Position numbers and translations under genes: made by a program
Part shown: positions 53,807 to 63,252 of the stretch, piece after piece
Layout: every line of letters begins with the position of its first letter
How positions within the stretch are numbered: position 1 is the first letter of the stretch
Notes under the pieces: generated by a model
The model's input: only the letters and a program-made list of their open reading frames with translations
Databases searched by the model: none
Told to the model about the DNA's origin: nothing
Source: CAVUXJ01 sp963814975
GTDB lineage: Bacteria; Acidobacteriota; Vicinamibacteria; Vicinamibacterales; CAVVIG01
Length of the DNA stretch: 64,000 nucleotides
Reading direction: 5' to 3'
NCBI GenBank assembly: GCA_963814975.1
Contig: CAWFFB010000026.1
Coordinates: 1-64,000 of the forward strand

Positions 53807-53977
53807 GTGGCGAAGCGAGGACCCTCACGGCGAGGCAACGGAAGCGAGGGTATCCCTCAGAGGCGCAAGAAGCGCGCAGGCGTGGCCCGGAAGCCGGTGA
53901 GCCTTCCTAGGGACGTTCACGAAATCGTCGAAGAATTTCGCGACTCCCGGGCGAGGACCATTCGCGGCAAAGGTTGA
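53807..53977 (+). CDS. Small basic protein
   Basis: 56 residues from a GTG at 53807 to TGA 53975-53977. The first half is Lys/Arg-rich (QRRKKRAGVARKP). The second, VSLPRDVHEIVEEFRDSRAR, reads like a strand followed by a helix. No family is recognised; an antitoxin or DNA-binding tail is possible. There is an upstream in-frame stop at 53768. No good ribosome binding site is visible, so it may be spurious. It lies between a patatin gene and a convergent MBL-fold gene. Confidence 0.35.
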   Translation: MAKRGPSRRGNGSEGIPQRRKKRAGVARKPVSLPRDVHEIVEEFRDSRARTIRGKG

Positions 53978-54015
53978 CGCCGTGTCACGTTCCGCCGATG
54001 CAGCGTCCGTCGCGT

Positions 54016-54930
54016 CTACTTGCCTCCGAGCTCTCCGTAGAGCTGAGTCACGAAGCGCTCGATCGTCATGGGGCCCTGCGGTACCTTCGAGTCGTACTCG
54101 CTCGTCGGCTTTGCCGCCATGATGTCGGGAAGCGTCTTGCCTTGTTTGACGAGAGCTTCCACACGGTCCCGAACCACCATCATCATGTCTCGATGCGCAA
54201 CGACAGCCGCCTTGTCGACGACGTCGCCGTGGCCGGGAACAATCTTGGTATTGGGGCCCGCGAGCTGAATGATGGCATTGAAGCCGTCGATCATCCCCTT
54301 GGCCGTGCCGCCGTTCGCCCGATCGATGTTGGGATAGCCAAGCGATCGATAGAAGTCGCCGGTCATGATGACGTCGGCGGCGGGAAACCGCACCATCGTA
54401 TCTCCGCTGGTATGCGCCGCGGGCACCGGGATCACCTGAATATCCTCTCCGTCCATATGGAAAGTCATCGATCCGCGGTAGGTGATGAGCGGCAACCCTC
54501 CCGGAGGCGTCGAGGGAATCTTCGCGAGCCCGGCGCGCAGCTCGTCCCGCGCGATGAGCGTGACGCCCATCTTCGCGAGGTTCTCGTTGCCGCCGGTGTG
54601 ATCCCCATGCTGATGGGTGTTGACCAGGTACCGGATGGGCCTGTCGGAGATCTGACGAATGGCCGCCACGATTTTGTCGGTGAGCGGCGCGAACTGCGCA
54701 TCGACCATGAACACGCCGTCAGGGCCGGTCAGGACGCCGATAGTACCGCCCGCTCCCACGAGGGTATAGAAGTTTCCCGCGAGCTTGGTGGTCTTGATCT
54801 CGACCTTGCTGAAGTCCTGCGCGGGTGCCGGGGCAGGCGTCTGGCCGGCCGGAGCCTGGGCCGCGAGTGTGATGGCCGAAAGGGTTATTCCCATCATCAC
54901 GGCGTACGTTCGAACCGCGGGTAATCTCAT
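54016..54930 (-). CDS. Exported metallo-beta-lactamase-fold hydrolase
   Basis: 304 residues. Signal peptide RTYAVMMGITLSAITLAAQA, then a Pro/Ala linker. The metal motif is NTHQHGDHTGGNENL (HxHxDH). Later ligands are in PVPAAHTSGDTMVRFP, IMTGDFYRSLGYP and KIVPGHGDVVDKA. The ATG at 54930 has GGAGG six bases upstream. It resembles the group-B3-like and quinoprotein relay MBL proteins, but its substrate is uncertain and resistance is not implied. Confidence 0.88.
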   Translation of the reverse strand: MRLPAVRTYAVMMGITLSAITLAAQAPAGQTPAPAPAQDFSKVEIKTTKLAGNFYTLVGAGGTIGVLTGPDGVFMVDAQFAPLTDKIVAAIRQISDRPIRYLVNTHQHGDHTGGNENLAKMGVTLIARDELRAGLAKIPSTPPGGLPLITYRGSMTFHMDGEDIQVIPVPAAHTSGDTMVRFPAADVIMTGDFYRSLGYPNIDRANGGTAKGMIDGFNAIIQLAGPNTKIVPGHGDVVDKAAVVAHRDMMMVVRDRVEALVKQGKTLPDIMAAKPTSEYDSKVPQGPMTIERFVTQLYGELGGK

Positions 54931-54984
54931 GGTCGTCCTCCGCGCAACGGTCAGTAAAGGATCAGCGCAGAATAGCACGACGCG

Positions 54985-56256
54985 CTAGTCGCCGGACGCA
55001 GACAGACGATGGTCTGGCGTCTTGCCCAAGTCGGGCAGAAAGGCTGCCAGCAGGCCGATCGCCGGCAGAAACGCACACAGGCGATAGACGGACTCGATCC
55101 CGATTCCATCAGCCAACCGGCCAAGGGCCGCCGCTCCGAGACCGGCCATTCCGAATGCGAAACCGAAGAAGACGCCCGAGATCAATCCCACACGGTCCGG
55201 AACCAGTTCCTGGGCAAAGACGACGATCGCCGGAAAGGCGGAAGCCAGGATCATGCCGATCATCGTCGTGAGGATCGAGCTCCAGAAGAGGTTCGCGTGC
55301 GGAAGCAGCAGCGTAAAGGGCAGCACTCCCAGGATCGAGCCCCAGATGACGGACTTCCGGCCGAAGCGATCGCCGAGCGGTCCGCCCAGGATCGTGCCGG
55401 CAGCGACCGCGCCGAGAAACACGAAAAGATGGATCTGCGCCGCGCGAACCGAAACATGAAATTTGCTGATGAGATAGAACGTGTAATAGCTGTTCAAGCT
55501 CGCCAGGTAGAAATATTTTGAAAAGATCAGCGCGCCGAGGATCGCGAGGGACCAGCCGACCCGCCGGGTGGACACGCCGCCCGGATGCCTGACAGCCGGA
55601 GAACCGGCCCGCGTTCTTCGCGAGACACGCGTCGCGGACCAGTCCCCGATCCTCCAGAGCACTACGATCGCGGCCACCGCCAGAAGCGAACACCACACGA
55701 TGCTCGATTGGCCCCGTGGGACGATCAGGAACGCGCCGATCAACGGGCCGATGGCGGACCCCACGTTGCCGCCTACCTGAAACAGCGCCTGGGCAAGCCC
55801 GTGCCGGCCGCCGGAGGCCATCCGGGCGATGCGGGACGCCTCCGGATGGAAGATGGACGATCCCACGCCGAGCAGCCCCGCAGCGACGAGCAGCAGGGCA
55901 AACGACGTCGCAAACGCAAGCAGCATCAAGCCGGCGAGCGAAAACGCCATGCCGATCACGAGGGCGTACGGCATGGGCCGCCGGTCCGTATAGACGCCGA
56001 CGACCGGTTGCAGCAGCGAAGCGGTCAGCATCAGCGCCAGTGTCATCAGGCCGACCTGGGTGAAACTCAAGGCAAAGGCCGACTTCAGGAACGGGTAGAT
56101 CGCCGGGAGGATCGACTGGATGGTGTCGTTGAGCAGATGCGAGAAGCCTATCGCGGTCAGAATCGCGAACGCGGGACGAGCCTGGGTCCCGAGAGTTCGT
56201 TCCGAATGGTACGACGGTGCCGGGGTGACCACGGCCAGGGGTTCTGGGGGTAGCAT
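54985..56256 (-). CDS. MFS transporter, fosmidomycin-resistance (Fsr) type
   Basis: 423 residues with twelve membrane helices. The N-terminal text ILTAIGFSHLLNDTIQSILP and AIYPFLKSAFALSFTQVGLM is the Fsr signature. Further features are VVGVYTDRRPMPYALVIGM, LGVGSSIFHPEASRIARMAS and GGNVGSAIGPLIGAFLIVP (helix 5 motif C). Exporters of this group expel antibiotics or small metabolites by proton antiport. It ends 54 bases upstream of the MBL gene, and the two are transcribed in the same direction, though a promoter may lie between. Start could be slightly internal. Confidence 0.88.
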   Translation of the reverse strand: MLPPEPLAVVTPAPSYHSERTLGTQARPAFAILTAIGFSHLLNDTIQSILPAIYPFLKSAFALSFTQVGLMTLALMLTASLLQPVVGVYTDRRPMPYALVIGMAFSLAGLMLLAFATSFALLLVAAGLLGVGSSIFHPEASRIARMASGGRHGLAQALFQVGGNVGSAIGPLIGAFLIVPRGQSSIVWCSLLAVAAIVVLWRIGDWSATRVSRRTRAGSPAVRHPGGVSTRRVGWSLAILGALIFSKYFYLASLNSYYTFYLISKFHVSVRAAQIHLFVFLGAVAAGTILGGPLGDRFGRKSVIWGSILGVLPFTLLLPHANLFWSSILTTMIGMILASAFPAIVVFAQELVPDRVGLISGVFFGFAFGMAGLGAAALGRLADGIGIESVYRLCAFLPAIGLLAAFLPDLGKTPDHRLSASGD

Positions 56257-56378
56257 CAGGGTACATTCTAGAGGAGAGCTTGACTTTGGTGCCGGTACCC
56301 TCTATGAAAGGGCCGGAGCGAGCGAGCTCCCGGCATCCGGAGCTCTTGGCTGAAGCTTCTCACGAAAGGAACTGTGAT

Positions 56379-57895
56379 ATGAGACGTTCGCATCTGGCCG
56401 CCGCGATGGTCGGCATGGCCCTGGCCGCGCTCGGCATCGCCCGCGGCGTCAGCGTGACGGCGCAGCAGCGACCCGAAATGCGCGACATGCAGTTGGTCGG
56501 CTACAACGACCTGCAGGCGCGTTCCGGCTATCAGCCGGTCATCCACAAGCAGGGGGATCGCTGGATCGCGTACGTCGGCCACCACGGCGGCGCTCAGCCC
56601 AACCCGCTCACCGGACAGTCCGAGAGCAACGGCACCTCGATCATCGACGTGACGGTTCCGAAGCGGCCGAAGTATCTCATGCACATTCCGGGCGAGACGG
56701 GCGAAGGCGAGGCTGGTGGCGCTCAGATGGTGCGGCTGTGCGATGGCCGCGACCTTCCGCGCGCGGACAAGAGCAAGGTGTACTTGCTGCGCTCGTTCGG
56801 GAGCACCGCCCACGAAATCTGGGACGTCACCGATCCGTCACACCCGAGCCGTGTGACGGTCGTCGTCAACGGCCTCGTCAACACCCACAAGAACTGGTGG
56901 GAGTGCGACACGGGCATCGGCTACATCATCGGCGGCGATCCCAAATGGCGCACGCGCCGCATGACGAAGATCTACGATCTGAGCGATCCGGCGCATCCGG
57001 TCTTCATCCGAGACTTCGGGCTGCCAGGGCAGCAGCCCGGATCGACGGGGCCCGTGCCTACGGAGCTTCACGGACCGATCTCCCTCGGCCCGAAGGTCAA
57101 CCGCGTCTATTTCGGCTACGGTACCGGCTCGAACGGCATCGTCCAGATCGTCGATCGCGACAAGCTGTTGAACGGACCCAAAGAGCCGACCGAAGCAAAC
57201 CTCCTGTACCCGCAGATCACCCGGCTCGATCTTCCGCCGGATGTCGGCGCACACACGGCGTTCCCCCTTCTCGGGATGGATGTCACGGAGTTCAGCAGGC
57301 AGAAAGCACCGCCCGCACGCGGCGTGCCCCCTCCGGCGGCTGGGCCTCACGACCATGAAGCCTCGGTTCCGGCGAACCAGACCCAGGGGCGGCGAGACTT
57401 CATCGCCGTCACCGGCGAATCGACGGCCAACGAGTGTCTGGAGAACAGGCAGATGCTGCGGATGTTGGACACGACGATTGAAACGAGGCCATTTGGCGCA
57501 TCCTCGTGGACCGTGCCGGGGCAGAGCGCCGACTTCTGCGCACGCGGCGGGCGTTTCGGGACGCACTCGTCGAACGAAAACTTCACGCCGATTTACTACA
57601 AGCGCGTGCTCTTCCTCGCGCATTTCAACGCCGGGGTGCGCGCGATCGACATTCGCGATCCGTTCAACCCGAAGGAGATCGGCTATCTACATTCCGGCGC
57701 ATTACCAGCAAGACCGACAAGCGATGCGTGGGCACCGGCGCGGAGCAGCACTGCGGGGTGGCGATCCAGACCAATAACGTGGAGGTCGACGATCGCGGCT
57801 ACATCTACATCATCGATCGGGCCAACACCGGCATGCACATCCTGGAGTTGACGGGCGCGGCCCGGAAGGTTGCGCGGTTTCCTGGGACCAATTAG
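56379..57895 (+). CDS. Exported LVIVD-repeat beta-propeller protein (frame break near the end)
   Basis: About 504 residues after removing two extra bases near 57686 and 57699 (505 codons). Signal peptide LAAAMVGMALAALGIARGVS, then LVIVD-like propeller repeats: SNGTSIIDVTVPKRPKYLMH, HEIWDVTDPSHPSRVTVV, TKIYDLSDPAHPVFIRDF, FNAGVRAIDIRDPFNPKEIG and YIYIIDRANTGMHILEL. GAAAGGAAC precedes the ATG. The LVIVD fold occurs in surface or periplasmic proteins, but no catalytic centre can be assigned. It is followed after 41 bases by another exported protein of unknown role. Confidence 0.82.
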
Positions 57896-57936
57896 GCGGG
57901 GTGAACGCGACGCGTGTCTTGTGAAGGGAGCCTCCC

Positions 57937-58854
57937 GTGAAGACTGGATTCTTCGTTTCAATCGCGGCGACGGCGATTGTGGCGGCCGTTGCCGCTGTGG
58001 GTCCGATGCCTGCGGTGGCTCAGACGCCGGCGGCCGCGACCGGGACATGGACTCCACCGCGGACCCCAGACGGCCAGCCTGACTTCCAGGGATATTGGAT
58101 TGCGGGAGGGCCAACGCCCGGGGCTCCTACGTTTCCAACCTATACGCTCGAAGGCGGCGATTTATACGATCAAGCGCAGACGACCACCTTCGGTCAGGGA
58201 GTGGCCTTGAGGGGACCCGGTGGGGAGGCGTTACGGCCACACAGTGTCGTGGTGAACCCGCCATCCGGGAAGATTCCTTATCAACCCTGGGCGTTAGCGA
58301 AGAGGCAGGACAACTTCGAGAACCACACGCACCCGACAAAACCGGAGCACATCGACGACCGGGCGCGGTGTCATCTGCCGGGTGTGCCGCGCTCGATCTA
58401 CTCGGGGATTTCGCAGATTGTTCAGCCCTCTGGTTACGTGGTGCTGATCAACGAGTTCGGTCATTCGCCGCGCATTATTCCGCTGGACGGCCGTCCGCAT
58501 CTCAGCGAACAAATCCGGTTGTGGCAGGGGAGCTCGCGCGGCCGCTGGGACGGCAACACGCTGATCGTCGAGACCATCAATACCAACGGCAAGTGGCTCG
58601 ACATCATCGGAGATTTCCACAGCGACAGCTTGAAAGTGGTAGAGCGGTTCAACTTCACCGGCCCGGACCAGATCCGGTATGAAGCGACGCTCGAGGATCC
58701 GAAGGTGTTCACAGCTCCGTGGACATTGGGTCTTGCCCTCAGGCGGAACAAGGAGCCGGGCTTTGAGCTGTTGGAGGAGGCTTGCGTCGAAGGCGAGCGC
58801 GACGCGACGCGCATGCTGCACGACACTCCACGGGATCAGCGGCCGACTCCCTGA
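57937..58854 (+). CDS. Exported protein of unknown function
   Basis: 305 residues. GTG start at 57937 has AAGGGAG upstream. Signal peptide VSIAATAIVAAVAAVGPMPA is followed by TWTPPRTPDGQPDFQGYW, a motif I have seen at the mature N-terminus of many exported Acidobacteria proteins. Further text such as CHLPGVPRSIYSGISQIVQP and GRWDGNTLIVETINTNGKWL, and the final THMLH-like region, recur in the same group. It has no known domain name. The pair with the LVIVD gene may be an operon. Confidence 0.7.
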   Translation: MKTGFFVSIAATAIVAAVAAVGPMPAVAQTPAAATGTWTPPRTPDGQPDFQGYWIAGGPTPGAPTFPTYTLEGGDLYDQAQTTTFGQGVALRGPGGEALRPHSVVVNPPSGKIPYQPWALAKRQDNFENHTHPTKPEHIDDRARCHLPGVPRSIYSGISQIVQPSGYVVLINEFGHSPRIIPLDGRPHLSEQIRLWQGSSRGRWDGNTLIVETINTNGKWLDIIGDFHSDSLKVVERFNFTGPDQIRYEATLEDPKVFTAPWTLGLALRRNKEPGFELLEEACVEGERDATRMLHDTPRDQRPTP

Positions 58855-59251
58855 GCGCGGCCGACACTTCGCGTCACGAAGCGTTTTCACACCTGCGGAG
58901 CGCTCGCGCAGGCCCTCGTCGTATTGCGCCAGAACCGCAGCCTTCCACATTTGCTGACGCTTCGGCGGCCCACCCCGTAGCGTCCGCCTTCGCGCGAAGC
59001 GATACGGCCAGACTCGACGAAGCTCGACTGGGCGTGAGCCAGTCAGCCTCGGCGGAACGCCGCAGCCCTGACGGCGGTCCGCCGGACCGTGAAGTTCGCC
59101 CACGCCGGAGACAACCACGCACTGACAGCTATAGGAAGGCTGCTTGCAGCCCGCGCTGCGGACACTACCAGAGGAACGAGCAGGTGGGGTCTGGAAATGG
59201 TGCCTGGGGACGCAGTCGTGCGTCCCCAGGCTGTCTCGTGCAACGGCGAGC
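58855..59251. other. Intergenic stretch with repeat-like segments, no gene seen
   Basis: About 400 bases between convergent genes. I find no ORF that looks coding. It contains short inverted segments such as CGCCTTCGCGCGAAGCG near 58986, GGCTGCTTGCAGCC near 59141, and GCGGACACTACC near 59157, the last resembling the right end of the family C repeat. It may hold decayed repeats and terminators for both genes. Confidence 0.4.
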
Positions 59252-61426
59252 TTACTTCGCGAGCGGGTCCGGGCGAACCTGGAATTTCACCACCTTGCTC
59301 GTCACCCCTTTGCCGCCTTCCGTGTGGAAGATCGCCTTGGAGGAGAAGGTCGACCAGACTGCTCTTCCCTTCCAGCCGGCCTGCGGATCGTCGATGCGGC
59401 CGTCGAGCAGTTTGGCGTAGAACCCGTTCGGATAGGGCACGCGAAGAACGGTGAACTGCTTGGTCTCCGGGTTCAGGGCCATCAGGGCCTCTGAGCCAGG
59501 AGCGATCGGCACGTTCGCACCCAGGCCCAACGTGTTGTGCTGATCCACCCAATTGTAGTAGCCGCTGTCCGCGCTCCCCGATTCCGTGACACCCTTGAAC
59601 TGCGGTCCCGGCATTGGATAGAAAGCCCAGCCTTCCGGACAGTGTTGGCCGGTTGCCGTCGGCCCGTTGAGCGGCCCCTTGCACTTGCGGCGGTCGAAGC
59701 TGGCCAGGTGTCCACTCGAGACACCCGTCCAGACGACGCCGTTGCGGTCGATATCGATCCCGCGCGGACCGTACCCCTGAATCGTCGCCTTCGGGTTCCC
59801 ATACGGGAGCTCGAAGATCTCCGACAGCGCCGTCTCCGGCGGGTTCGAACCCAGGGTCAGCCGAACGACGGAACCGGGGAAGCCCAGGATCGACCCCCAG
59901 ATAGATCCATCCACTGGACTCGGGATGACACCGTAAAACGGTGTGATGATCCGTTTGTCCTTGGTGGGATCGACCGGCTGGTCGGGCTCCACGTAGGCGT
60001 CACGCTTGCCGTTGCCGTTGGTATCCAGGACGAACGCCGTCCAGCCCTGGGCCTTCTGCTCGTCCTTGGTCTCGTCCAACACCTTGGTATTCAGCCAGCC
60101 CACGACCTCGCCGCCACCGCTGCAGAACCAGAGGGTGTTGTTCGCATCCTCTGCAAATGCCAGGTGATGGGTCGCGAAGCAGAGGTCAACCAGCGTGAAC
60201 TGCTTGGTCTGGGGATCCCACGCCGACACCTGCCGGCCGCTTTCCTTGATCGGGAAGGCCTTGGCCGACGGATGGCTCGAGCCCTGCTGACAGAAGGACG
60301 GAGTGGTGTTCTGGCGGATCTTCTGGGCGGTCCAGACGCGCCCCTTCTGATCCATCGCAAAGCTGTGTGCGCTCGTCCGGCTGGTCCAGGTGGCTTCGTT
60401 TCCCCACGCCACTGAGGGCTTCGGCATGAATGCCGGAACCGGCGGGGTCTTCGGATCTTTCAGCTGCAACTCCAGGCGGTTCGTCCGGCCGCTCAGGGGA
60501 TCCAGGACGGTCAGGTAATCGACGGCGGCCTCCAGCGACCCGTAGATGGGCCCGTTGGCGTTGACCCTCGGATTGCGCTTGTCGCTTGCCACCTCATCGT
60601 GGAGATACGCCTTCGGGTCGGCCCAATCCCACATGCTGATGACCACGTTGCGCTCCGTGCCCTGCGGCCGCGGCGGCGCCTGCGGCACCTCGCCTTTGGC
60701 GATGCGATCGGTCCAGTCGGCCAACATCGTCAATGCCCGGGGGCGGCCAAGATTGTTGAGCTGGTTGCTCATATTGCCGCCGTTTTGTCCGGCCTGCACC
60801 CGGTGATCCCAGGCGTCCTTCGTGGAAGGGAATGAGCCCAGGCCCTTGGAGATTTCGCGGGTCGCCTTCGTGCCCATCAGGTGACACCCCAGGCAGCCTT
60901 CTGTTCTCATACGCATCGTCCACTGGGACTGGCTCTTGACGTTTTCGGAGATGCCATTGCCCTTGGTTCCTGTGCCCGGGAACTCGCTGGCGGCGGGCAC
61001 CTGCAGCAGGGACCACCAGTAGTTGGCCGGATAGATTTGCGCCGCGGCATGAGGATTCGGCGCCACGACTGCAGTCAGGTTCAGCGCCTTGCCCGCCGTA
61101 GCCTTCACCTTCGGCGAATCCACCAACCCGTAGCCGCGCACCCACACGTCGTAGGTCGCCTTCGGAAGGTCGGGCAGCAGATAGCGACCGCGGTCATCGG
61201 TGACCACGATCTTGACGAACTTGGTGGGCAGATCGGTCGTTTCCGCGATCACCCACACGCCGGCTTCAGGACCCTTCGCGCTGGTGACCACTCCGCCGAC
61301 GTCGTCGGCGTCGACGGAAACCGGCCCGCTGCCAACCTGGACGGCGCCGAGCCGAACCAGCGAGGCAGCCAGGAACACGGCGATACCGACCCCGCCGAGT
61401 CCAGGATATAAGACCCTCTTCGTCAT
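59252..61426 (-). CDS. Exported haem protein with carboxypeptidase-regulatory-like and propeller domains
   Basis: 724 residues. Signal peptide PGLGGVGIAVFLAASLVRLG, a carboxypeptidase-regulatory-like fold (about 42-120: VGGVVTSAKGPEAGVWVIAE, then DDRGRYLLPDLPKATYDVWV) and a haem motif EGCLGCHLMGTKATREIS (about residue 182). A propeller-like C-terminal part (about 350-700) has HSFAMDQKGRVWTAQKIRQN, TLVDLCFATHHLAFAEDANN and GIDIDRNGVVWTGVSSGHLA, similar to Vgb-type lyases. Only one CxxCH is present. It lies upstream of, and in the same direction as, nothing else in its path, and 417 bases follow the cytochrome gene. Function unknown. Confidence 0.8.
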   Translation of the reverse strand: MTKRVLYPGLGGVGIAVFLAASLVRLGAVQVGSGPVSVDADDVGGVVTSAKGPEAGVWVIAETTDLPTKFVKIVVTDDRGRYLLPDLPKATYDVWVRGYGLVDSPKVKATAGKALNLTAVVAPNPHAAAQIYPANYWWSLLQVPAASEFPGTGTKGNGISENVKSQSQWTMRMRTEGCLGCHLMGTKATREISKGLGSFPSTKDAWDHRVQAGQNGGNMSNQLNNLGRPRALTMLADWTDRIAKGEVPQAPPRPQGTERNVVISMWDWADPKAYLHDEVASDKRNPRVNANGPIYGSLEAAVDYLTVLDPLSGRTNRLELQLKDPKTPPVPAFMPKPSVAWGNEATWTSRTSAHSFAMDQKGRVWTAQKIRQNTTPSFCQQGSSHPSAKAFPIKESGRQVSAWDPQTKQFTLVDLCFATHHLAFAEDANNTLWFCSGGGEVVGWLNTKVLDETKDEQKAQGWTAFVLDTNGNGKRDAYVEPDQPVDPTKDKRIITPFYGVIPSPVDGSIWGSILGFPGSVVRLTLGSNPPETALSEIFELPYGNPKATIQGYGPRGIDIDRNGVVWTGVSSGHLASFDRRKCKGPLNGPTATGQHCPEGWAFYPMPGPQFKGVTESGSADSGYYNWVDQHNTLGLGANVPIAPGSEALMALNPETKQFTVLRVPYPNGFYAKLLDGRIDDPQAGWKGRAVWSTFSSKAIFHTEGGKGVTSKVVKFQVRPDPLAK

Positions 61427-61843
61427 ATTGTCTGATCTCTTTCTGCGGCCGACTGGCGACCGCCATGGCTATAGCTGCAAACGGACGAGGCGCACCGAAT
61501 TGTTTCCGGCTAGCATACAATGACTCGACTCGAAGCACCACGATCCCGCGAAACTTTTTGAGCGAGTCGTGGACGCCTCATCGGACTCCCCGGGGAAGCG
61601 GGACCGGACGGCCAGCCGGCAAGATGGCAACCTGATTCTGAGAGCCAGCTAGCCAGGAGTCAATACAATCCTTTCCCTCTGGCAACGCGCCTGGTGCCGG
61701 CGGCGAATGGCACAAATCCAGCGACAACTGGCGATCTTCCACGGATCCGAACCCCGGCGTGCCGCGGCGCGAGGCATTCACGGGCCGATGCCCGTTGTTA
61801 CTTCGTTTTGGAGCGCGTACCGGGCCTCGTCTCGAGGGGCGCG
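61427..61843. other. Intergenic stretch, no gene seen
   Basis: About 420 bases between two minus-strand genes (cytochrome gene stop and haem-propeller gene start). A few long ORFs cross it but all are antisense or overlap the cytochrome gene and have no protein-like features. It probably holds the promoter of the downstream gene. No clear -35/-10 pair or repeat was found. Confidence 0.4.
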
Positions 61844-62989
61844 TCAGCGGGAAGCTGACTGCATGCTGACGGACTCCCGGGGCGGCGGCGCCAGGGACCC
61901 CACGTACGCGGCGATATTCAGCATATCGAGGGTACTCAAATCGGTGACGACCGGTCGCATGAAACGCGACATCACGCCCCGGCGGGTCCCGGTCTTGAAC
62001 TCGTAAAGCTGGCGGACCAGGTAGGTCGGCGAACGTCCGGCAAGTGGTGGGGCGAGGGCCCCTAACTTCACCCGCGGTGCCCCAGGTGCGTTTCCTCCGA
62101 GGTCTCGGCCATGGCAGGAGACGCATTGTCCGCGGGCCACCAGCGCCTCCCCTTTCTTGATGCTCCCGACAGGCGCATACGCGATATAGCCGGCGTTCGG
62201 CGCACGCAACGCCGTCAACTCGGGATATTCCGCCACTTCGATGATGCGCTCACCGATCGGCTCTGTTCCCGCATGCGGTCCTTCCAGCACTTCGAGCATG
62301 CCCCCGGCCGCATAGGTCTTCGGAACCGTGTCGGTCTCGACGACCTTTGTTGTCGGCGGGAAGGGAAGCGACGCAAAATATTGCGCGGCAGCCCTGGACT
62401 CTTCCGGCGTCATCAGCCTGGCGAAGGAAGCCATCCGGAACCCGTTTTCTTTCTTCGGATCGGCTGTTGTCCGCAAGCCGTTTCGGAAATCCTCCAACTG
62501 CTGCAGGATATATGCGAGCGGCAGGCCCGCGGGCCCGGCATTCTCGGGACGGCCGATTCCCGTCGCGCTGTGGCACACGCCGCATCCGCGGATACCGCCA
62601 TCCTCGCCTTCCATCAACTCGCCCCTGCTGTTCCTCACGCTCCGTCCAAACCTTACGATATCGGGCATCGGCTCGTGGGATTCCGGAGCCCAGTCCGGGA
62701 CCTCCTTGACACCCTCGTCGCCGCGGACGCGACGGAACAGCGACGGCTTGAGGGCGAGGTTGCTTCCTGGAATTCGCAACAAGACACTGTCATCGGCCGG
62801 CAGCCGCACAGGCTGTGGCTTTGGCACAGCTGGAACACTCTGATCGGGGGACGCCCAGCCGTACGCCCATAAAGGAAGATCCGGAGGAGTCTGAAGGGAA
62901 GGGACCGGCGCGGCCTGCTCTGAGCGCACGGAGTACGCGCCGAGCGCCAGTAGAGCGGTTAAGACCAGGACAACTTGGATCCTTTTCAT
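61844..62989 (-). CDS. Exported dihaem cytochrome c
   Basis: 381 residues. Signal peptide IQVVLVLTALLALGAYSVRS. First haem motif GIRGCGVCHSATGIGRPENA (about residue 137) and second ARGQCVSCHGRDLGGNAPGA (about 286). Axial Met or His candidates are in NGFRMASFARLMTPEE and RGVMSRFMRPVVTDL. Each domain has the class-I cytochrome c ending (AAQYFASLPF and IAAYVGSLAPPP). The two fused domains suit electron transfer between an exported dehydrogenase and an oxidase. No dehydrogenase is adjacent. Confidence 0.88.
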   Translation of the reverse strand: MKRIQVVLVLTALLALGAYSVRSEQAAPVPSLQTPPDLPLWAYGWASPDQSVPAVPKPQPVRLPADDSVLLRIPGSNLALKPSLFRRVRGDEGVKEVPDWAPESHEPMPDIVRFGRSVRNSRGELMEGEDGGIRGCGVCHSATGIGRPENAGPAGLPLAYILQQLEDFRNGLRTTADPKKENGFRMASFARLMTPEESRAAAQYFASLPFPPTTKVVETDTVPKTYAAGGMLEVLEGPHAGTEPIGERIIEVAEYPELTALRAPNAGYIAYAPVGSIKKGEALVARGQCVSCHGRDLGGNAPGAPRVKLGALAPPLAGRSPTYLVRQLYEFKTGTRRGVMSRFMRPVVTDLSTLDMLNIAAYVGSLAPPPRESVSMQSASR

Positions 62990-63190
62990 TGGGACTCCTG
63001 AACCCGGGCCGGAACCAAGCTAGCCGGACAAGTTTAGCACGGCGGACGCTTGAGGCGTGGCGCGCAGCCTCGGCAGACGCCAGTTCGATGTGCGTGAGGT
63101 CGGCTCCAGCCGGCTCTATCGATTCCGTATTCGTACTCCGTATTCCGACCTGAACGAAGCCCCTCTAGGCGCGACGACTCGCCCCCGTTG

Positions 63191-63222
63191 GGAAAACCTG
63201 AAGGCTGACGCCCAGCCTTCAG
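63191..63222 (-). terminator. Rho-independent terminator for the TonB receptor gene
   Basis: A perfect ten-base-pair stem (CTGAAGGCTG and CAGCCTTCAG, loop of five) lies about 30 bases after the receptor stop. On the minus strand it is followed by GGTTTTCCC, a short T-run. It is also part of a family A-like sequence (TTCAGATTTCAGGTCTCAG). Confidence 0.5.
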
Positions 63223-63252
63223 ATTTCAGGTCTCAGATCTTCCGGTTGCGGG

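Noticed and set aside
53761..53930. Possible structured RNA downstream of the patatin gene
   Set aside because: Runs of GAAGCG and GGAAGC suggested stems, but one reading frame is plainly more coding-like and no known RNA family fits.
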